Shown: piece by piece, positions 1-8,188 of the stretch
Layout: each line of letters begins with the position of its first letter
How positions within the stretch are numbered: position 1 is the first letter of the stretch
NCBI GenBank assembly: GCA_009784935.1
Contig: WQXI01000006.1
Coordinates: 1-64,000 of the forward strand
Length of the DNA: 64,000 nt
Origin: Treponema sp.
Lineage (GTDB): Bacteria; Spirochaetota; Spirochaetia; Treponematales; Breznakiellaceae
Direction of reading: 5' to 3'
Program-made: the position numbers and the translations under genes
Notes under the pieces: model-generated
Database searches by the model: none
Seen by the model: only the letters and a program-made list of their open reading frames with translations
What the model was told of the DNA's origin: nothing

Positions 1-140
1 ATATATCAAACAGCCCAGCGCAAAGCCCTGCCGGCTCCGGACGGCTGTGGCATAAATCGACGCACGCTCTTGGCGTGGCAGGTCTTTCGATCCACACCGT
101 AAGTCGCCGACATGGCTTCGCGCTGCGGCTATAAAATTTT
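1..140. other. GC-rich window edge, no gene assigned
   Basis: The first ~125 bases are visibly richer in G+C than the rest of the window. They hold a reverse-strand ATG frame of only 35 codons (113 down to 6) and no clear ribosome binding site. The segment contains short G/C inverted repeats and could be the edge of a repeat or an RNA-coding region. I see nothing firm enough to call. Confidence 0.3.
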
Positions 141-144
141 TTTT

Positions 145-183
145 CCTCTGTGTTCTTTGTGCCGCTGTGCCTCTGTGTGAACT
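145..183. repeat. Dispersed CTCTGTG-type repeat, half element
   Basis: A stretch rich in CTCTGTG and CTTTGTG words lies just downstream of the coiled-coil gene's stop. It matches the right arm of the larger inverted-repeat element at 27758-27861 almost base for base, and related words occur at 15742-15771 and 38628-38724. Only one arm is present here. It is non-coding and sits where a terminator would be expected. Confidence 0.6.
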
Positions 184-197
184 TCTTTACCGTACGA

Positions 198-1244
198 TCA
201 ATCCTGCAGTAACTGACGTATAATTGCTAATTGGTTCCTCAGGTTTGCAATTTCCTGATCTTTGGCTGTGTTGTCGGCGCGAAGCTGATTAATAGATGAC
301 GCAAAATTCGTGTTTTCGTTTTCTAGCTGCGATATAGCGCTGTCCTTTTCGTTTGTACTTTGCTGCAGAGCAGAAATATTCTGCTCCAGTTCGCTGATCC
401 GCCGCGTAAGACCGGTGCCGCCGCTGCTGAGAGCGTCTATTGTTTTTTGCAGTTCTGTTATATTGTCCTGCAGCTGTGCGTTTCTTGTTACTAAATCAAA
501 TTGTCCGGAATTATCGCTTTCGTTATGCGATCTTTGCGTTTGTTCGTTAACAACGGCATAACCTCCGGAAAAAAGCGCTTCTACAGCGGAAAGCCTTTCT
601 CTTTCGTTTGTCAGCTGATTAAGCTGGCGCATTGCAGAATTAAATTCGTCAGGATTGATATAAGGAGTATTCTGCGCGCGAAGGTTTGTTTCTCTTTGAC
701 GGGAGCTTTCCAGTATTTGAGTTCTTTCTCCCTGCAGTATAGAAAACTCTTCTCTGTAAGAGTTTTGTACAGCGATGAGCCTGTTCTGTGACGCGCGCTG
801 GGCTGCAGTGAGTTCATTGCCGCCGGATTGCAGTAATTGCATTAATTCGTCATCAATATCTTTCATGCGCATTGCGATAGAAGCGATTTGCGCGTCTTTT
901 TCTGCAATTTCTTCTGCAGTATTTTTACGGATTTCGTCTATAAGCGCTCTTTCTGTAATATTTAAAACACTGTTTCCTGTTCTTGCATGCGCGTCGATTC
1001 TGCCGTTAAATAAAAATAAAAATAAAACGCCTAAACCAAGAGCGCAAACGGCTGTAATGTTAAGAATTAACGGAAAAACAGCGCCGTTTTTTTTAGCAGT
1101 AAAGAAACCTTTTTCTGATACAGGATTTCTCGAAAGCTCACTGCGGTTTTTTTCGGCAATTCTGTTAATTTGAGTCATTATTTCTTGTTGTTCTTCTATT
1201 GATATGCCGGATTTTTCGTTTATAAAAGTTTCGTTATTTTTCAT
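198..1244 (-). CDS. Coiled-coil membrane protein of unknown function
   Basis: I do not recognise a named family. The 348-residue protein has a hydrophilic N-terminus, one transmembrane segment at about residues 56-80, then a long charged helix-forming region to the end with heptad-like runs (about 100-140, 205-345) that should form coiled coils. Most of it would project from the membrane, probably into the periplasm. It begins 51 nt after the nucleotide cyclase gene and shares its strand, so the two are probably cotranscribed. An AAGGAG lies upstream but about 15 nt from the ATG, which is long. Function unknown; a cell-envelope scaffold is only a guess. Confidence 0.7.
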   Translation of the reverse strand: MKNNETFINEKSGISIEEQQEIMTQINRIAEKNRSELSRNPVSEKGFFTAKKNGAVFPLILNITAVCALGLGVLFLFLFNGRIDAHARTGNSVLNITERALIDEIRKNTAEEIAEKDAQIASIAMRMKDIDDELMQLLQSGGNELTAAQRASQNRLIAVQNSYREEFSILQGERTQILESSRQRETNLRAQNTPYINPDEFNSAMRQLNQLTNERERLSAVEALFSGGYAVVNEQTQRSHNESDNSGQFDLVTRNAQLQDNITELQKTIDALSSGGTGLTRRISELEQNISALQQSTNEKDSAISQLENENTNFASSINQLRADNTAKDQEIANLRNQLAIIRQLLQD

Positions 1245-1295
1245 TTTTTTTCTATTTAACTCCTTGATAATTCCTTCGGGCTTTACCCGCGTAAA

Positions 1296-2804
1296 TCACT
1301 TGCTCTTCATTATCTCTACGCCGTTCCAGTTTTCCGGCACCGGATTAGAAGCATAATCATTACACCTGTTGTAAAGATTTTCTGCGTTAAAATCGCCGGG
1401 CAAAAGGCTAAGAGCTTCTTTAAATTTTGCGGCAGCTTCTGCAAACGAACGGTTGTAATATAATTTCATGCCCTGATTATGTATGGGCCACGCTTTTTGT
1501 TCGGCTGGAGATAAAGATTTTTTTACAGTAAATATTTTAACGCCGAGGGTTTTGCCTTTTACTGCTACTGTATCAAGAAGCCTGTAATAAAGAGCATTTT
1601 CCGGCGAAGATTTAGAAGCGCCGCCGCGGAGTTCTTGATAAAGGCTTTCGGAAATTAAAATGTCAGAGTGATATGTTTTTGTCAGTCCTTCCATGCGGGA
1701 GGCTAAATTAACAGCGTCTCCTATAACAGTGTAGTCCATTTTACGTTCGCTGCCGATGTTTCCTACGGTTACTTCGCCGTAATTAAGGCCGATACCAATT
1801 TGGAATTCACACTTTCCTAGTTTGCGCTGGTTTTCGTTGAATTTTTTTACGGCTTCTGTCATTTCCAGCGCGGACATCACAGACTGCAGCGCGTCATCTT
1901 CATGTTTTTCCGGCGCGCCCCAAAATGCCATTATGGCATCGCCTATATATTTATCTACGATTCCTTTTCTGTTATAAATAATATCAACCTGACCCGAAAA
2001 ATATCGGTTAAGAGAGTTTACCAAATCATCCGGCGCCATTCCTTCTGATATTGTTGTAAAAGAGCGGATGTCAGAAAAAAGTATAGAAAGACTGCGGTTA
2101 TCGCCTACAAGCATTTTTTCGGGCGATGCAAAGAAACGTTCTATTACATCATTTGGGACATATTTTTGGAAGATATGGCGGATTCGCTCTTCTTTTTTTC
2201 CGGCGAGAACCGCGTCAAAAGCATAACGCTTTATTTGAGAATGCGCTTTGTCAAGTTCTTCTGTCATTCTGTTAAAAGTTGCCGCAAGAACGCCGGTTTC
2301 GTCATTGTATTCCGCTTCTACTCTAGAATCCAAATCCGCTGTTTCTATAATTTTTTCCATTGCAATTACTATTTTACGCAGAGGATTTGTAAAGCGGTTT
2401 GTTATAAGAATAAGTAAAAAAACAGCAAGGGATACCGCCGCGGCTAAAGAAATAAATGTCTGAATTGTTATGTTTTTTGCGTCTCTGTAAAAAACGCTTT
2501 CTTTTTCTGATATTAAAATATGAAAATCAAACGGCGTAAAGAAAAAAGACTGAAAAATATATTTTTCGCCGTTCATAACAAAGACCCTTAATCCGGGATC
2601 TTCTTTTTCTAAAAGGAGCAAAAGGGAGTTTAACTCGTTAGGTGAAAATAAAAGCTCTGATGTTTTAATTTCGCTGCCGGTTTTTCCTGCAGAAAAGATA
2701 ATTTCTGAATCGCTCAAAAGAATGCTGCGGCCGTACAATTCGACGGCTTTTTTTGCCGCCTCTATCATATCCTGCCTTGAGGCAAAGTTGTTATCTACAA
2801 GCAA
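1296..2804 (-). CDS. Class III adenylate/guanylate cyclase, interrupted near its N-terminus
   Basis: This open part encodes the sensor remainder, a membrane segment (about residues 112-135), a HAMP-like linker and a class III cyclase domain. Motifs include LSILFSDIRSFT, the metal-binding YIGDAIMAFWGAPE and YTVIGDAVNLASR. The C-terminal ~80 residues look TPR-like. The expected product is cAMP (or cGMP) made at the inner membrane. The apparent TTG start at 2804 is unlikely to be the natural one. The same frame continues upstream through a single TGA (2838-2840) to an ATG at 2978 that supplies the first membrane helix. Without readthrough the protein would lack its N-terminal anchor. A second cyclase of similar design lies at 18656. 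Confidence 0.85.
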   Translation of the reverse strand: MLVDNNFASRQDMIEAAKKAVELYGRSILLSDSEIIFSAGKTGSEIKTSELLFSPNELNSLLLLLEKEDPGLRVFVMNGEKYIFQSFFFTPFDFHILISEKESVFYRDAKNITIQTFISLAAAVSLAVFLLILITNRFTNPLRKIVIAMEKIIETADLDSRVEAEYNDETGVLAATFNRMTEELDKAHSQIKRYAFDAVLAGKKEERIRHIFQKYVPNDVIERFFASPEKMLVGDNRSLSILFSDIRSFTTISEGMAPDDLVNSLNRYFSGQVDIIYNRKGIVDKYIGDAIMAFWGAPEKHEDDALQSVMSALEMTEAVKKFNENQRKLGKCEFQIGIGLNYGEVTVGNIGSERKMDYTVIGDAVNLASRMEGLTKTYHSDILISESLYQELRGGASKSSPENALYYRLLDTVAVKGKTLGVKIFTVKKSLSPAEQKAWPIHNQGMKLYYNRSFAEAAAKFKEALSLLPGDFNAENLYNRCNDYASNPVPENWNGVEIMKSK

Positions 2805-2978
2805 AGACCACTGGCTGTTTGCGAACTTTTCCAGTTCTCACAGTTTAAAACCCAAAAGCTGGCGGGCAAGGCGGGTAGTTCCGTTTACAGCGTTAAAATA
2901 TGAGGCTGTCTGCGCCAGAATAAGCGGGACAACTATCAGCGGCACAATAACAAGGATCATTTTTAACCGGATTTTCAT
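2805..2978 (-). pseudogene. Detached N-terminus of the nucleotide cyclase (in-frame TGA)
   Basis: Reading from ATG 2978, the frame encodes a typical start: a few basic residues, then a hydrophobic helix (about residues 7-24) and an extracytoplasmic segment. Codon 47 is TGA (2838-2840). After it the frame resumes directly with ELEKFANSQW and runs into the cyclase without any shift. The protein character is continuous across the stop, as expected for one nonsense change (for example CGA or TGG to TGA) or a base-calling error. TGA serves as an ordinary stop in neighbouring genes, including the 3' end of this same gene and ispG, so general recoding is unlikely. Confidence 0.75.
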
Positions 2979-2985
2979 CGTTTAT

Positions 2986-3014
2986 ATTGTAGAAAAAAGG
3001 GTTAAAAATCTCAA
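2986..3014 (-). promoter_or_regulatory. Sigma-70 promoter of the cyclase gene (leaderless geometry)
   Basis: On the reverse strand, TTGAGA (3009-3014) is separated by 17 nt from TACAAT (2986-2991). The ATG at 2978 starts 7 nt after the -10 box. Transcription should therefore begin at or next to the start codon, and there is no Shine-Dalgarno. Confidence 0.65.
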
Positions 3015-3045
3015 GTACCTCGTTAATTATACCGATATCAAGAGT

Positions 3046-3252
3046 ATGAAACGTTATAGTATCAGGTGTTTACCGGGGAATACAGAATACATTGATATTC
3101 TGAAAGAAATGGATAACGAATATCTCGTTCGTTTCACACGCAATAACAATGGATGCATTAAAACTACAGAAGAAACAATCACAAGGCATCTGTTTAATAT
3201 TTGTGTACAGACCGGTTACCTAAATCCAATGACAGAAAGTTCTGTCGCTTAA
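3046..3252 (+). CDS. Small conserved-looking protein, 68 aa
   Basis: Short gene in the gap between the divergent cyclase and the methyltransferase. It starts at ATG 3046 with a weak purine-rich AAGAG upstream and ends 9 nt before the next gene. The protein has no membrane segment or signal. It reads like a small compact domain with the start MKRYSIRCLPGNTEYIDIL and a C-terminal helical half. I recall similar ~70-residue proteins in treponemes but cannot name a family or function. It could be cotranscribed with the methyltransferase. Confidence 0.55.
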   Translation: MKRYSIRCLPGNTEYIDILKEMDNEYLVRFTRNNNGCIKTTEETITRHLFNICVQTGYLNPMTESSVA

Positions 3253-3261
3253 AACTTAGTT

Positions 3262-4059
3262 GTGCAGGCGAAAAACGCACAGTGGTTCCGCGATACCGGC
3301 TTTTGGGAGCAGTTTGCTCCCATTATGTTCGATGATGCCCATTGGGCAGAGGTTCCAGCTGTAGCTGACGCGCTTACGCGTATTTCCCGCTTTAATCTTT
3401 ACGGAGAAACTTCGAGTAAAGACTGGAAGAAACCCTTGGATTCTCCTCCAAGGGTTTTAGACGTTTGCTGCGGTCTTGGGAGAATAAGCAGCGAGCTTGC
3501 CAGAATGGGTTTTGAAGTAACAGGCATTGATATTACAGAAAGTTTCTTAAATGCGGCAAAAGAAGACGCAGAATATGAAAGTTTAAAAATCGAATATATA
3601 AATACTGACGCGAGGGATTTTGTCCGTCAAAATTATTTTGATATGGTCGTTAATCTTTATATTTCTTTTGGGTATTTTTCTGATCAAAAAGATGATTTAA
3701 AAGTTTTGTGCAATGCACAGCAGTCACTAAAAAAAGACGGCGTTTTTATTTTAGAAACGCTGGGAAAGGAAATCAGCGTAAGAGATTTTACCGAAGCTGA
3801 ATGGTTTGAACGCGCAGGCGGTTTTATGCTGACAGAATATGAGCCGCAGGATTCGTGGACATTTTTAAAGAATCGCTGGATATTTATTAAAGACGGTAAA
3901 ATAATAGAAAAAACATTTGTTCAGCGGCTCTATTCGGGATCTGAGTTAAAAGCGATTTGCAAAGAAGCAGGTTTTAAAAATGTCGAAATTTTCGGCGACT
4001 GGGACGAAAGCCCCTATGATCAAAACGCCGCAAAATTAATCGCCGTCTGCAGAAATTAG
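3262..4059 (+). CDS. Class I SAM-dependent methyltransferase
   Basis: The 265-residue protein has the Rossmann-type SAM site: motif [13 protein letters not shown] (about residues 65-76), an acidic end of strand 2 in [11 protein letters not shown], and [13 protein letters not shown] as motif IV. The substrate cannot be read from the sequence. It starts at GTG 3262 without a clear ribosome binding site, 9 nt after the small gene. Its last 4 bases overlap the convergent glpK 3' end. Residues 57-65, just before motif I, are encoded by a perfect 11-bp inverted repeat (3430-3457), which looks like an insertion in a loop. Confidence 0.85.
   Translation: MQAKNAQWFRDTGFWEQFAPIMFDDAHWAEVPAVADALTRISRFNLYGETSSKDWKKPLDSPPRVLDVCCGLGRISSELARMGFEVTGIDITESFLNAAKEDAEYESLKIEYINTDARDFVRQNYFDMVVNLYISFGYFSDQKDDLKVLCNAQQSLKKDGVFILETLGKEISVRDFTEAEWFERAGGFMLTEYEPQDSWTFLKNRWIFIKDGKIIEKTFVQRLYSGSELKAICKEAGFKNVEIFGDWDESPYDQNAAKLIAVCRN
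3430..3457. repeat. Perfect inverted repeat inside the methyltransferase gene
   Basis: AAACCCTTGGA (3430-3440) and TCCAAGGGTTT (3447-3457) are exact reverse complements around the 6-nt loop TTCTCC. The hairpin is in frame and encodes residues in the variable stretch just ahead of SAM motif I. See also the in-gene palindromes at 45320-45372 and 48748-48768. Confidence 0.8.
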
Positions 4060-5543
4060 TTTTCTGCCCAGCCGCGGCTTCTGCCTACCGCTTTATGCCA
4101 GCCGTTAATAAGTTTTTGGCTTTTTTCGCTTTCCATAACAGGATTAAATACCATGTCCTGCTTCCATCTGCTTTTTACATCATCTAAACCTTTCCAAAAA
4201 CCAATTGTTATTCCCGCAAGACATGCCGCGCCAAGGGCAGTTGTTTCGCGTATCTCCGGGCGTATAATGTTTGTTCTGCAGACATCCGCCTGAAACTGCA
4301 TAAGAAATTTATCTTTGCTCGCGCCGCCGTCAACCTTTAACTCTTTTAGTTCTATGCCAAGATCGCTTTCCATCGCTTTTAAAAGATCCATTACCTGATA
4401 TGCGATTGATTCCTGCGCCGCTCTTATAATGTGCGCGCGTTTTGTTCCTCTTGTAATTCCAACTATGCAGCCGCGGGCGTACATATCCCAATACGGCGCG
4501 CCAAGACCTGTAAACGCGGGAACGAGATATACGCCGCCTGTATCAGAAACTTTATTGGCAAAATATTCGCAGTCCGCGCTGTCAGTGATTATGCGCATTT
4601 CGTCTCTCAGCCATTGAATAACTGCGCCGCCTGTAAAAACAGAGCCTTCCAGCGCGTAATTAACTTTATTATCAAAACCCGCAATAATTGTTGTTAAAAG
4701 TCCGTTTTTGCTTTGTATTGCTTTTGTGCCGGTATTCATTAAAAGGAAACAGCCCGTGCCGTATGTGCATTTAGCATCGCCTTTTTCCAGACAGCATTGG
4801 CCAAAGAGAGCAGCCTGCTGATCGCCTGCGTCACCCGCAATTGGAATTTCTGTTCCGTTTATTACGGCATTTGCAAGTATTGAACCCGACGGTTTTACCT
4901 GCGGAAGCATCGCGCGCGGAATATCGAGAGCATTTAAAAGTTTGTCGTCCCAGTCAAGTTTATTTATATCAAAAATCATTGTACGGCTTGCATTTGTATA
5001 ATCTGTGACATGCGCTTTTCCGCCGGAAAGTTTCCATATAAGCCATGTATCTACAGTGCCAAAAAGTATTTCGCCTCTTTTTGCTTTTTCCCGCGCGCCT
5101 TCGACTTTATCAAGTATCCATTTTATTTTTGTTCCGGAAAAATATGCGTCAGGAATAAGGCCTGTTGTTTTAGAAATATAATCGCCGAGTCCGTCATTTT
5201 TAAGGGAATCGACAATACTGGATGTTCTTCTGCATTGCCATACAATTGCATTGTAAATAGGCAGTCCTGTTTTTGAATCCCAAAGAATCGAAGTTTCGCG
5301 CTGATTGGTAATACCGATACCTGCAATATCCGAAACATTTATTTTTGCTTTTGAGATGAGATCCGTCATTACAGTATACTGCGATGTATAAATTTCCATT
5401 GGGTCGTGTTCTACCCAGCCTTCTTTTGGATAGATCTGGGTATACTCTTTTTGTTCGGTAAAGACAATTTCCATGTCTTTATTAAATAGAATTGCCCGCG
5501 AACTTGTTGTTCCCTGATCAAGGGAAAGTATGAATTTGCTCAT
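4056..5543 (-). CDS. glpK: Glycerol kinase
   Basis: Phosphorylates glycerol to glycerol 3-phosphate with ATP in the cytoplasm, the entry step of glycerol use and a feed into lipid synthesis. The 495 residues match the family length (about 500). The FGGY-kinase hallmarks are present: [13 protein letters not shown] at the N-terminus, [10 protein letters not shown] and AIVWQCRRT, the substrate loop GWVEHDP, and the C-terminal [19 protein letters not shown] with DGGAS contacting ATP. The start ATG 5543 fits the conserved N-terminus and sits 7 nt after a -10 box, with no Shine-Dalgarno. No glpF or glpD is adjacent, so it appears to be a single-gene unit. Confidence 0.97.
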   Translation of the reverse strand: MSKFILSLDQGTTSSRAILFNKDMEIVFTEQKEYTQIYPKEGWVEHDPMEIYTSQYTVMTDLISKAKINVSDIAGIGITNQRETSILWDSKTGLPIYNAIVWQCRRTSSIVDSLKNDGLGDYISKTTGLIPDAYFSGTKIKWILDKVEGAREKAKRGEILFGTVDTWLIWKLSGGKAHVTDYTNASRTMIFDINKLDWDDKLLNALDIPRAMLPQVKPSGSILANAVINGTEIPIAGDAGDQQAALFGQCCLEKGDAKCTYGTGCFLLMNTGTKAIQSKNGLLTTIIAGFDNKVNYALEGSVFTGGAVIQWLRDEMRIITDSADCEYFANKVSDTGGVYLVPAFTGLGAPYWDMYARGCIVGITRGTKRAHIIRAAQESIAYQVMDLLKAMESDLGIELKELKVDGGASKDKFLMQFQADVCRTNIIRPEIRETTALGAACLAGITIGFWKGLDDVKSRWKQDMVFNPVMESEKSQKLINGWHKAVGRSRGWAEN

Positions 5544-5550
5544 TTACAGC

Positions 5551-5579
5551 AGAATAACACAGATTACGGATTTTTTCAA
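5551..5579 (-). promoter_or_regulatory. Promoter of glpK (leaderless geometry)
   Basis: Reverse-strand TTGAAA (5574-5579), 17-nt spacer, TATTCT (5551-5556). The glpK ATG begins 7 nt downstream of the -10 box, which would put the start point of transcription at the start codon. Confidence 0.65.
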
Positions 5580-5595
5580 GAAACTTTTTTCCCTA

Positions 5596-5624
5596 TTGAC
5601 CTTCCTTTTTTTTTATGTTAAAAA
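5596..5624 (+). promoter_or_regulatory. Candidate promoter of the PRPP-synthase-like gene
   Basis: TTGACC (5596-5601), a 17-nt T-rich spacer and TAAAAA (5619-5624). The -35 box is good and the -10 box weak. A short AGG-containing ribosome binding site (TAGGT) lies between this and ATG 5637. Confidence 0.4.
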
Positions 5625-5636
5625 TTAGGTAATACT

Positions 5637-6911
5637 ATGAAGTATTTTAACCCGGCTAATCTTGCTGTTATTGCCTGTCCCGGCGGGGAAATTTTCGCAG
5701 AAGAAGTGATCGAACATCTTCGCAGTAAATACCGTCACAGCCGCAGGCAAACGGTAGAAGAAATATCAAAACGTCATAGTATCAGTATAGAACAAGCAGA
5801 TCTTCATATAGATTTAATAAATAAGATTGTTGCGCGCGGAACAGCTTCGCAGAGCGGCACTCATAAAAACGGCGGAGCTTTTAGAATTCCTGTAAAATTT
5901 ACGCAGTTTCCCAACGGAGAGATAAAATCAGAAATAGAAGAATCTATCCGCGGCAAGGATGTGTATATTTTTCAGGATATCGAAAACCGCTATCCTGTTA
6001 ATTTTTCGGGCGGTATAATCAACAGGCTTTCGCCGAACGATCATCTAATGACAATTTTTGTAACAGTAGACGCTGCGCGGCAGGCGGGAGCGGAACGTAT
6101 CACCCTTGTAATACCCGCTTATCCTTATTCGCGTCAGCATAAGGCAAAGGGCAGGGAAGGGCTTACAGCCTCGCGCATAGGAAAAATATTCGAAAGCCTT
6201 GGAGTAAATCATATAATTACGCTTGATATTCATTCAAGGGATATTATGAATGCATTTACAAATATGCGTTTAGAAAACATGCATGCAAGTTATCAGATTA
6301 TTCAAACCTTAACAAATATGGATGATATTTTAAACGATGACTTTGTTGTTGTTTCTCCGGATACTGGCGCTGTTGACCGCAATAAATTCTATGCGTCTGC
6401 GTTAAAAAAACCGCTTGCTCTTTTATACAAAGAAAGAGATTATTCCAGGCTTTCTAAGGATGCTTCTCAGTCAAATATTTCACAGATTCGCCTGTTAGGA
6501 AGCGTAAAGGATAAAACTGTTTTTATGGCAGACGATATGCTTGGTACAGGCGGCACTTTAATTAAGGGTATGAGGATTCTTAAAGAAAACGGCGCGCGGA
6601 GAATTATCTGCGCCATAAGCCTTCCGCTTTTTTCGGGAAACGCGATCTCTCATTTTGACGAAGCGTATAAAGAAGGTCTTTTTTACCGTATAATCGGCAC
6701 CAATGCAGTATATCAGGAAGAAGTAGCAAAGCGCGAATGGTATGTAAATGTCAGTGTTTCGCGTCTTTTTGCACACGTTATTTCGCGGCTTCATCAAAAT
6801 CAATCTGTTTCGAGCCTTTTGGACAATGCGGGGATCATTAACCGTCTGCTCTCTAAAATATCAAACGAACCGCAGAACGAACTGCCGTTTTCGCATACAA
6901 CAGAAGAATAA
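5637..6911 (+). CDS. prs: Ribose-phosphate pyrophosphokinase-like protein
   Basis: Predicted to make or handle PRPP from ribose 5-phosphate and ATP for nucleotide synthesis. Family marks include the ATP-side motif PNGEI, the VIPAYPYSRQHKAKGREGLT stretch, LDIHS and the PRPP loop TVFMADDMLGTGGTL. At 424 residues it is about 100 longer than usual. The extra is an N-terminal helical segment (about residues 20-75, with VEEISKRHSIS) and a C-terminal tail, a form I associate with spirochetes. The divergence leaves some chance that it is a PRPP-binding relative, not the main synthase. A bidirectional terminator follows directly. Confidence 0.85.
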   Translation: MKYFNPANLAVIACPGGEIFAEEVIEHLRSKYRHSRRQTVEEISKRHSISIEQADLHIDLINKIVARGTASQSGTHKNGGAFRIPVKFTQFPNGEIKSEIEESIRGKDVYIFQDIENRYPVNFSGGIINRLSPNDHLMTIFVTVDAARQAGAERITLVIPAYPYSRQHKAKGREGLTASRIGKIFESLGVNHIITLDIHSRDIMNAFTNMRLENMHASYQIIQTLTNMDDILNDDFVVVSPDTGAVDRNKFYASALKKPLALLYKERDYSRLSKDASQSNISQIRLLGSVKDKTVFMADDMLGTGGTLIKGMRILKENGARRIICAISLPLFSGNAISHFDEAYKEGLFYRIIGTNAVYQEEVAKREWYVNVSVSRLFAHVISRLHQNQSVSSLLDNAGIINRLLSKISNEPQNELPFSHTTEE

Positions 6912-6915
6912 AAAA

Positions 6916-6943
6916 AAAGCCCGGCGCTTTAATGCCGGACTTT
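6916..6943. terminator. Bidirectional intrinsic terminator
   Basis: AAAGCCCGGC (6916-6925), loop of 8, GCCGGACTTT (6934-6943): a 10-bp stem with one mismatch, flanked by eight A on the left and a T-rich stretch on the right. It lies between the converging PRPP-synthase-like and zinc-ribbon genes and can end transcripts from both. The U-tract is strongest for the minus strand. Confidence 0.8.
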
Positions 6944-6981
6944 CTATATTCAATAAAATTATTATTTTCAGCTTTGCCGGA

Positions 6982-7329
6982 TTATTTTTTGGCTTTAGCT
7001 TTTTTTTGCTTTGCTGTTCTTCTCTTTATGGAAGTTTTTACTTTAGGATTAGCTTTCTTTGCAGTACCCGGTTTCTTTTTGGCAGCAGAAGAAGAAGCAG
7101 TTTTCTTTCTTGTTCTGGCATACTTTCGGTTTAAATTGGCTTGATATTCGCAGCACTCTGTGCAAAGAGTATAGCCTTTTTTAACTTTACCCCCGCAGCG
7201 AGGGCACTTTCCCTGTGCAATACGATCATTATACCTTTGTTTACGCTGTTCGTTAATTTCATCTCTGTGCGCTTCGCGATACTTCCTTTGACGCTCCCTG
7301 TTCGCCAAGCGAGTTTTTGCATCAGACAT
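6982..7329 (-). CDS. Zinc-ribbon protein with lysine/alanine-rich basic tail
   Basis: About 115 residues in three parts. First comes a charged helix of the KYREAHRDEINEQRKQRY type, then a four-cysteine zinc ribbon (CPRCGG and CTECC, about residues 42-62), then a long Lys/Ala/Thr tail resembling histone H1 or HU-tail sequences. Such a protein should bind nucleic acid. The basic-helix-plus-ribbon start resembles small proteins seen near phage HNH genes, but no nuclease motif is present. Start: ATG 7329 is best spaced from the strong AAGGAG (an ATG at 7335 is too close). No specific function assigned. Confidence 0.65.
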   Translation of the reverse strand: MSDAKTRLANRERQRKYREAHRDEINEQRKQRYNDRIAQGKCPRCGGKVKKGYTLCTECCEYQANLNRKYARTRKKTASSSAAKKKPGTAKKANPKVKTSIKRRTAKQKKAKAKK

Positions 7330-7432
7330 TAGCATTTTCTCCTTTTTGCATGATATAATATTAAGTATAGCATAATATTAAGATTTTGTATACAGTTTAT
7401 TTATTAAAATTATTTTTTTTAAGGTTTGCATT

Positions 7433-8188
7433 ATGTCCTTTTTTAATAGATTTGATTCTAGGTCAAAGCTTTTTTTTGTTTTTCTATTTGCCGTTCTTGT
7501 ATTTCTGGTTGATAAACTCATTATTGCTGTTTTTATGTTATTCTCGGTGACAATTGTCAGGTTGGCTTCGAATGTGCCTTTAAATATATTTAAATTAATC
7601 AGGAATCTTACATTGTTAGCGGTTTTTGTCATAATCATTCAAGCTCTTTTTGGTCCCGGGGATTCTTACATAGTGAAACCTTTCAAAAAGGAAGGTTTAT
7701 TGTTTGGAATAATGATTGTCTGCCGTCTTGCAGCTCTTTTTATTATTCTGCCGGTTTTTACAGAAACTACCCGCCCAAGTGAATTAACTGCCGGTCTTTG
7801 CGCTCTTGGGCTTAATTACCGTTTTGCTTTTATTATTACTACCGGGTTTAACATGATTCCTTTTTTTAAGAACGAAGCTTATACTATTATAGAAGCTCAG
7901 AAACTGCGCGGAATGCAGGTTTTTGAGCGCGAAATGCATATGTTTAATAAATTGAATAAATTTAAGGCATATATTAACCTGTTAATACCTCTTATGTTAG
8001 GTGCAATGCGAAAGGCGCAGGTTTTATCAATCGCTATGGATTCGCGCTGTTTTGGAATCTATAAAACCAGAACATGGACTGACAAACCAAAAATGAAAGG
8101 AATTGATTATTTGTTTATTGCAGTTTGCGCTGTTTACAGTATTTGTCTGCTGTTTGTAAATTATTATTTAGGGAAGTCAGGTGTCTGA
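7433..8188 (+). CDS. ecfT: ECF transporter T component
   Basis: Transmembrane coupling subunit of an energy-coupling-factor importer, linking the ATPase pair to the substrate-binding S protein. The 251-residue protein has several hydrophobic helices. It carries the two cytoplasmic coupling-helix signatures of the family, AQKLRGMQV (about 160) and MRKAQVLSIAMDSRCFG (about 195), whose Ala-Arg-Gly type patches contact the ATPases. AAGG lies before ATG 7433. It overlaps the next gene by 8 nt and heads a four-gene operon. Confidence 0.9.
   Translation: MSFFNRFDSRSKLFFVFLFAVLVFLVDKLIIAVFMLFSVTIVRLASNVPLNIFKLIRNLTLLAVFVIIIQALFGPGDSYIVKPFKKEGLLFGIMIVCRLAALFIILPVFTETTRPSELTAGLCALGLNYRFAFIITTGFNMIPFFKNEAYTIIEAQKLRGMQVFEREMHMFNKLNKFKAYINLLIPLMLGAMRKAQVLSIAMDSRCFGIYKTRTWTDKPKMKGIDYLFIAVCAVYSICLLFVNYYLGKSGV

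Noticed and set aside
775-1173. Long plus-strand frame antisense to the coiled-coil gene
   Set aside because: It is a shadow of the highly repetitive coding strand, with no ribosome binding site or recognisable protein.
2838-2840. Selenocysteine at the cyclase TGA
   Set aside because: The codon lies just after a membrane helix in a sensor region where a redox residue is not expected, and no obvious bacterial SECIS hairpin follows. Left as nonsense or error.
2722-3252. A 176-codon plus-strand frame spanning the cyclase 5' end and the small gene
   Set aside because: Its first half is antisense to the clear cyclase coding sequence. Only the part from ATG 3046 has protein character.
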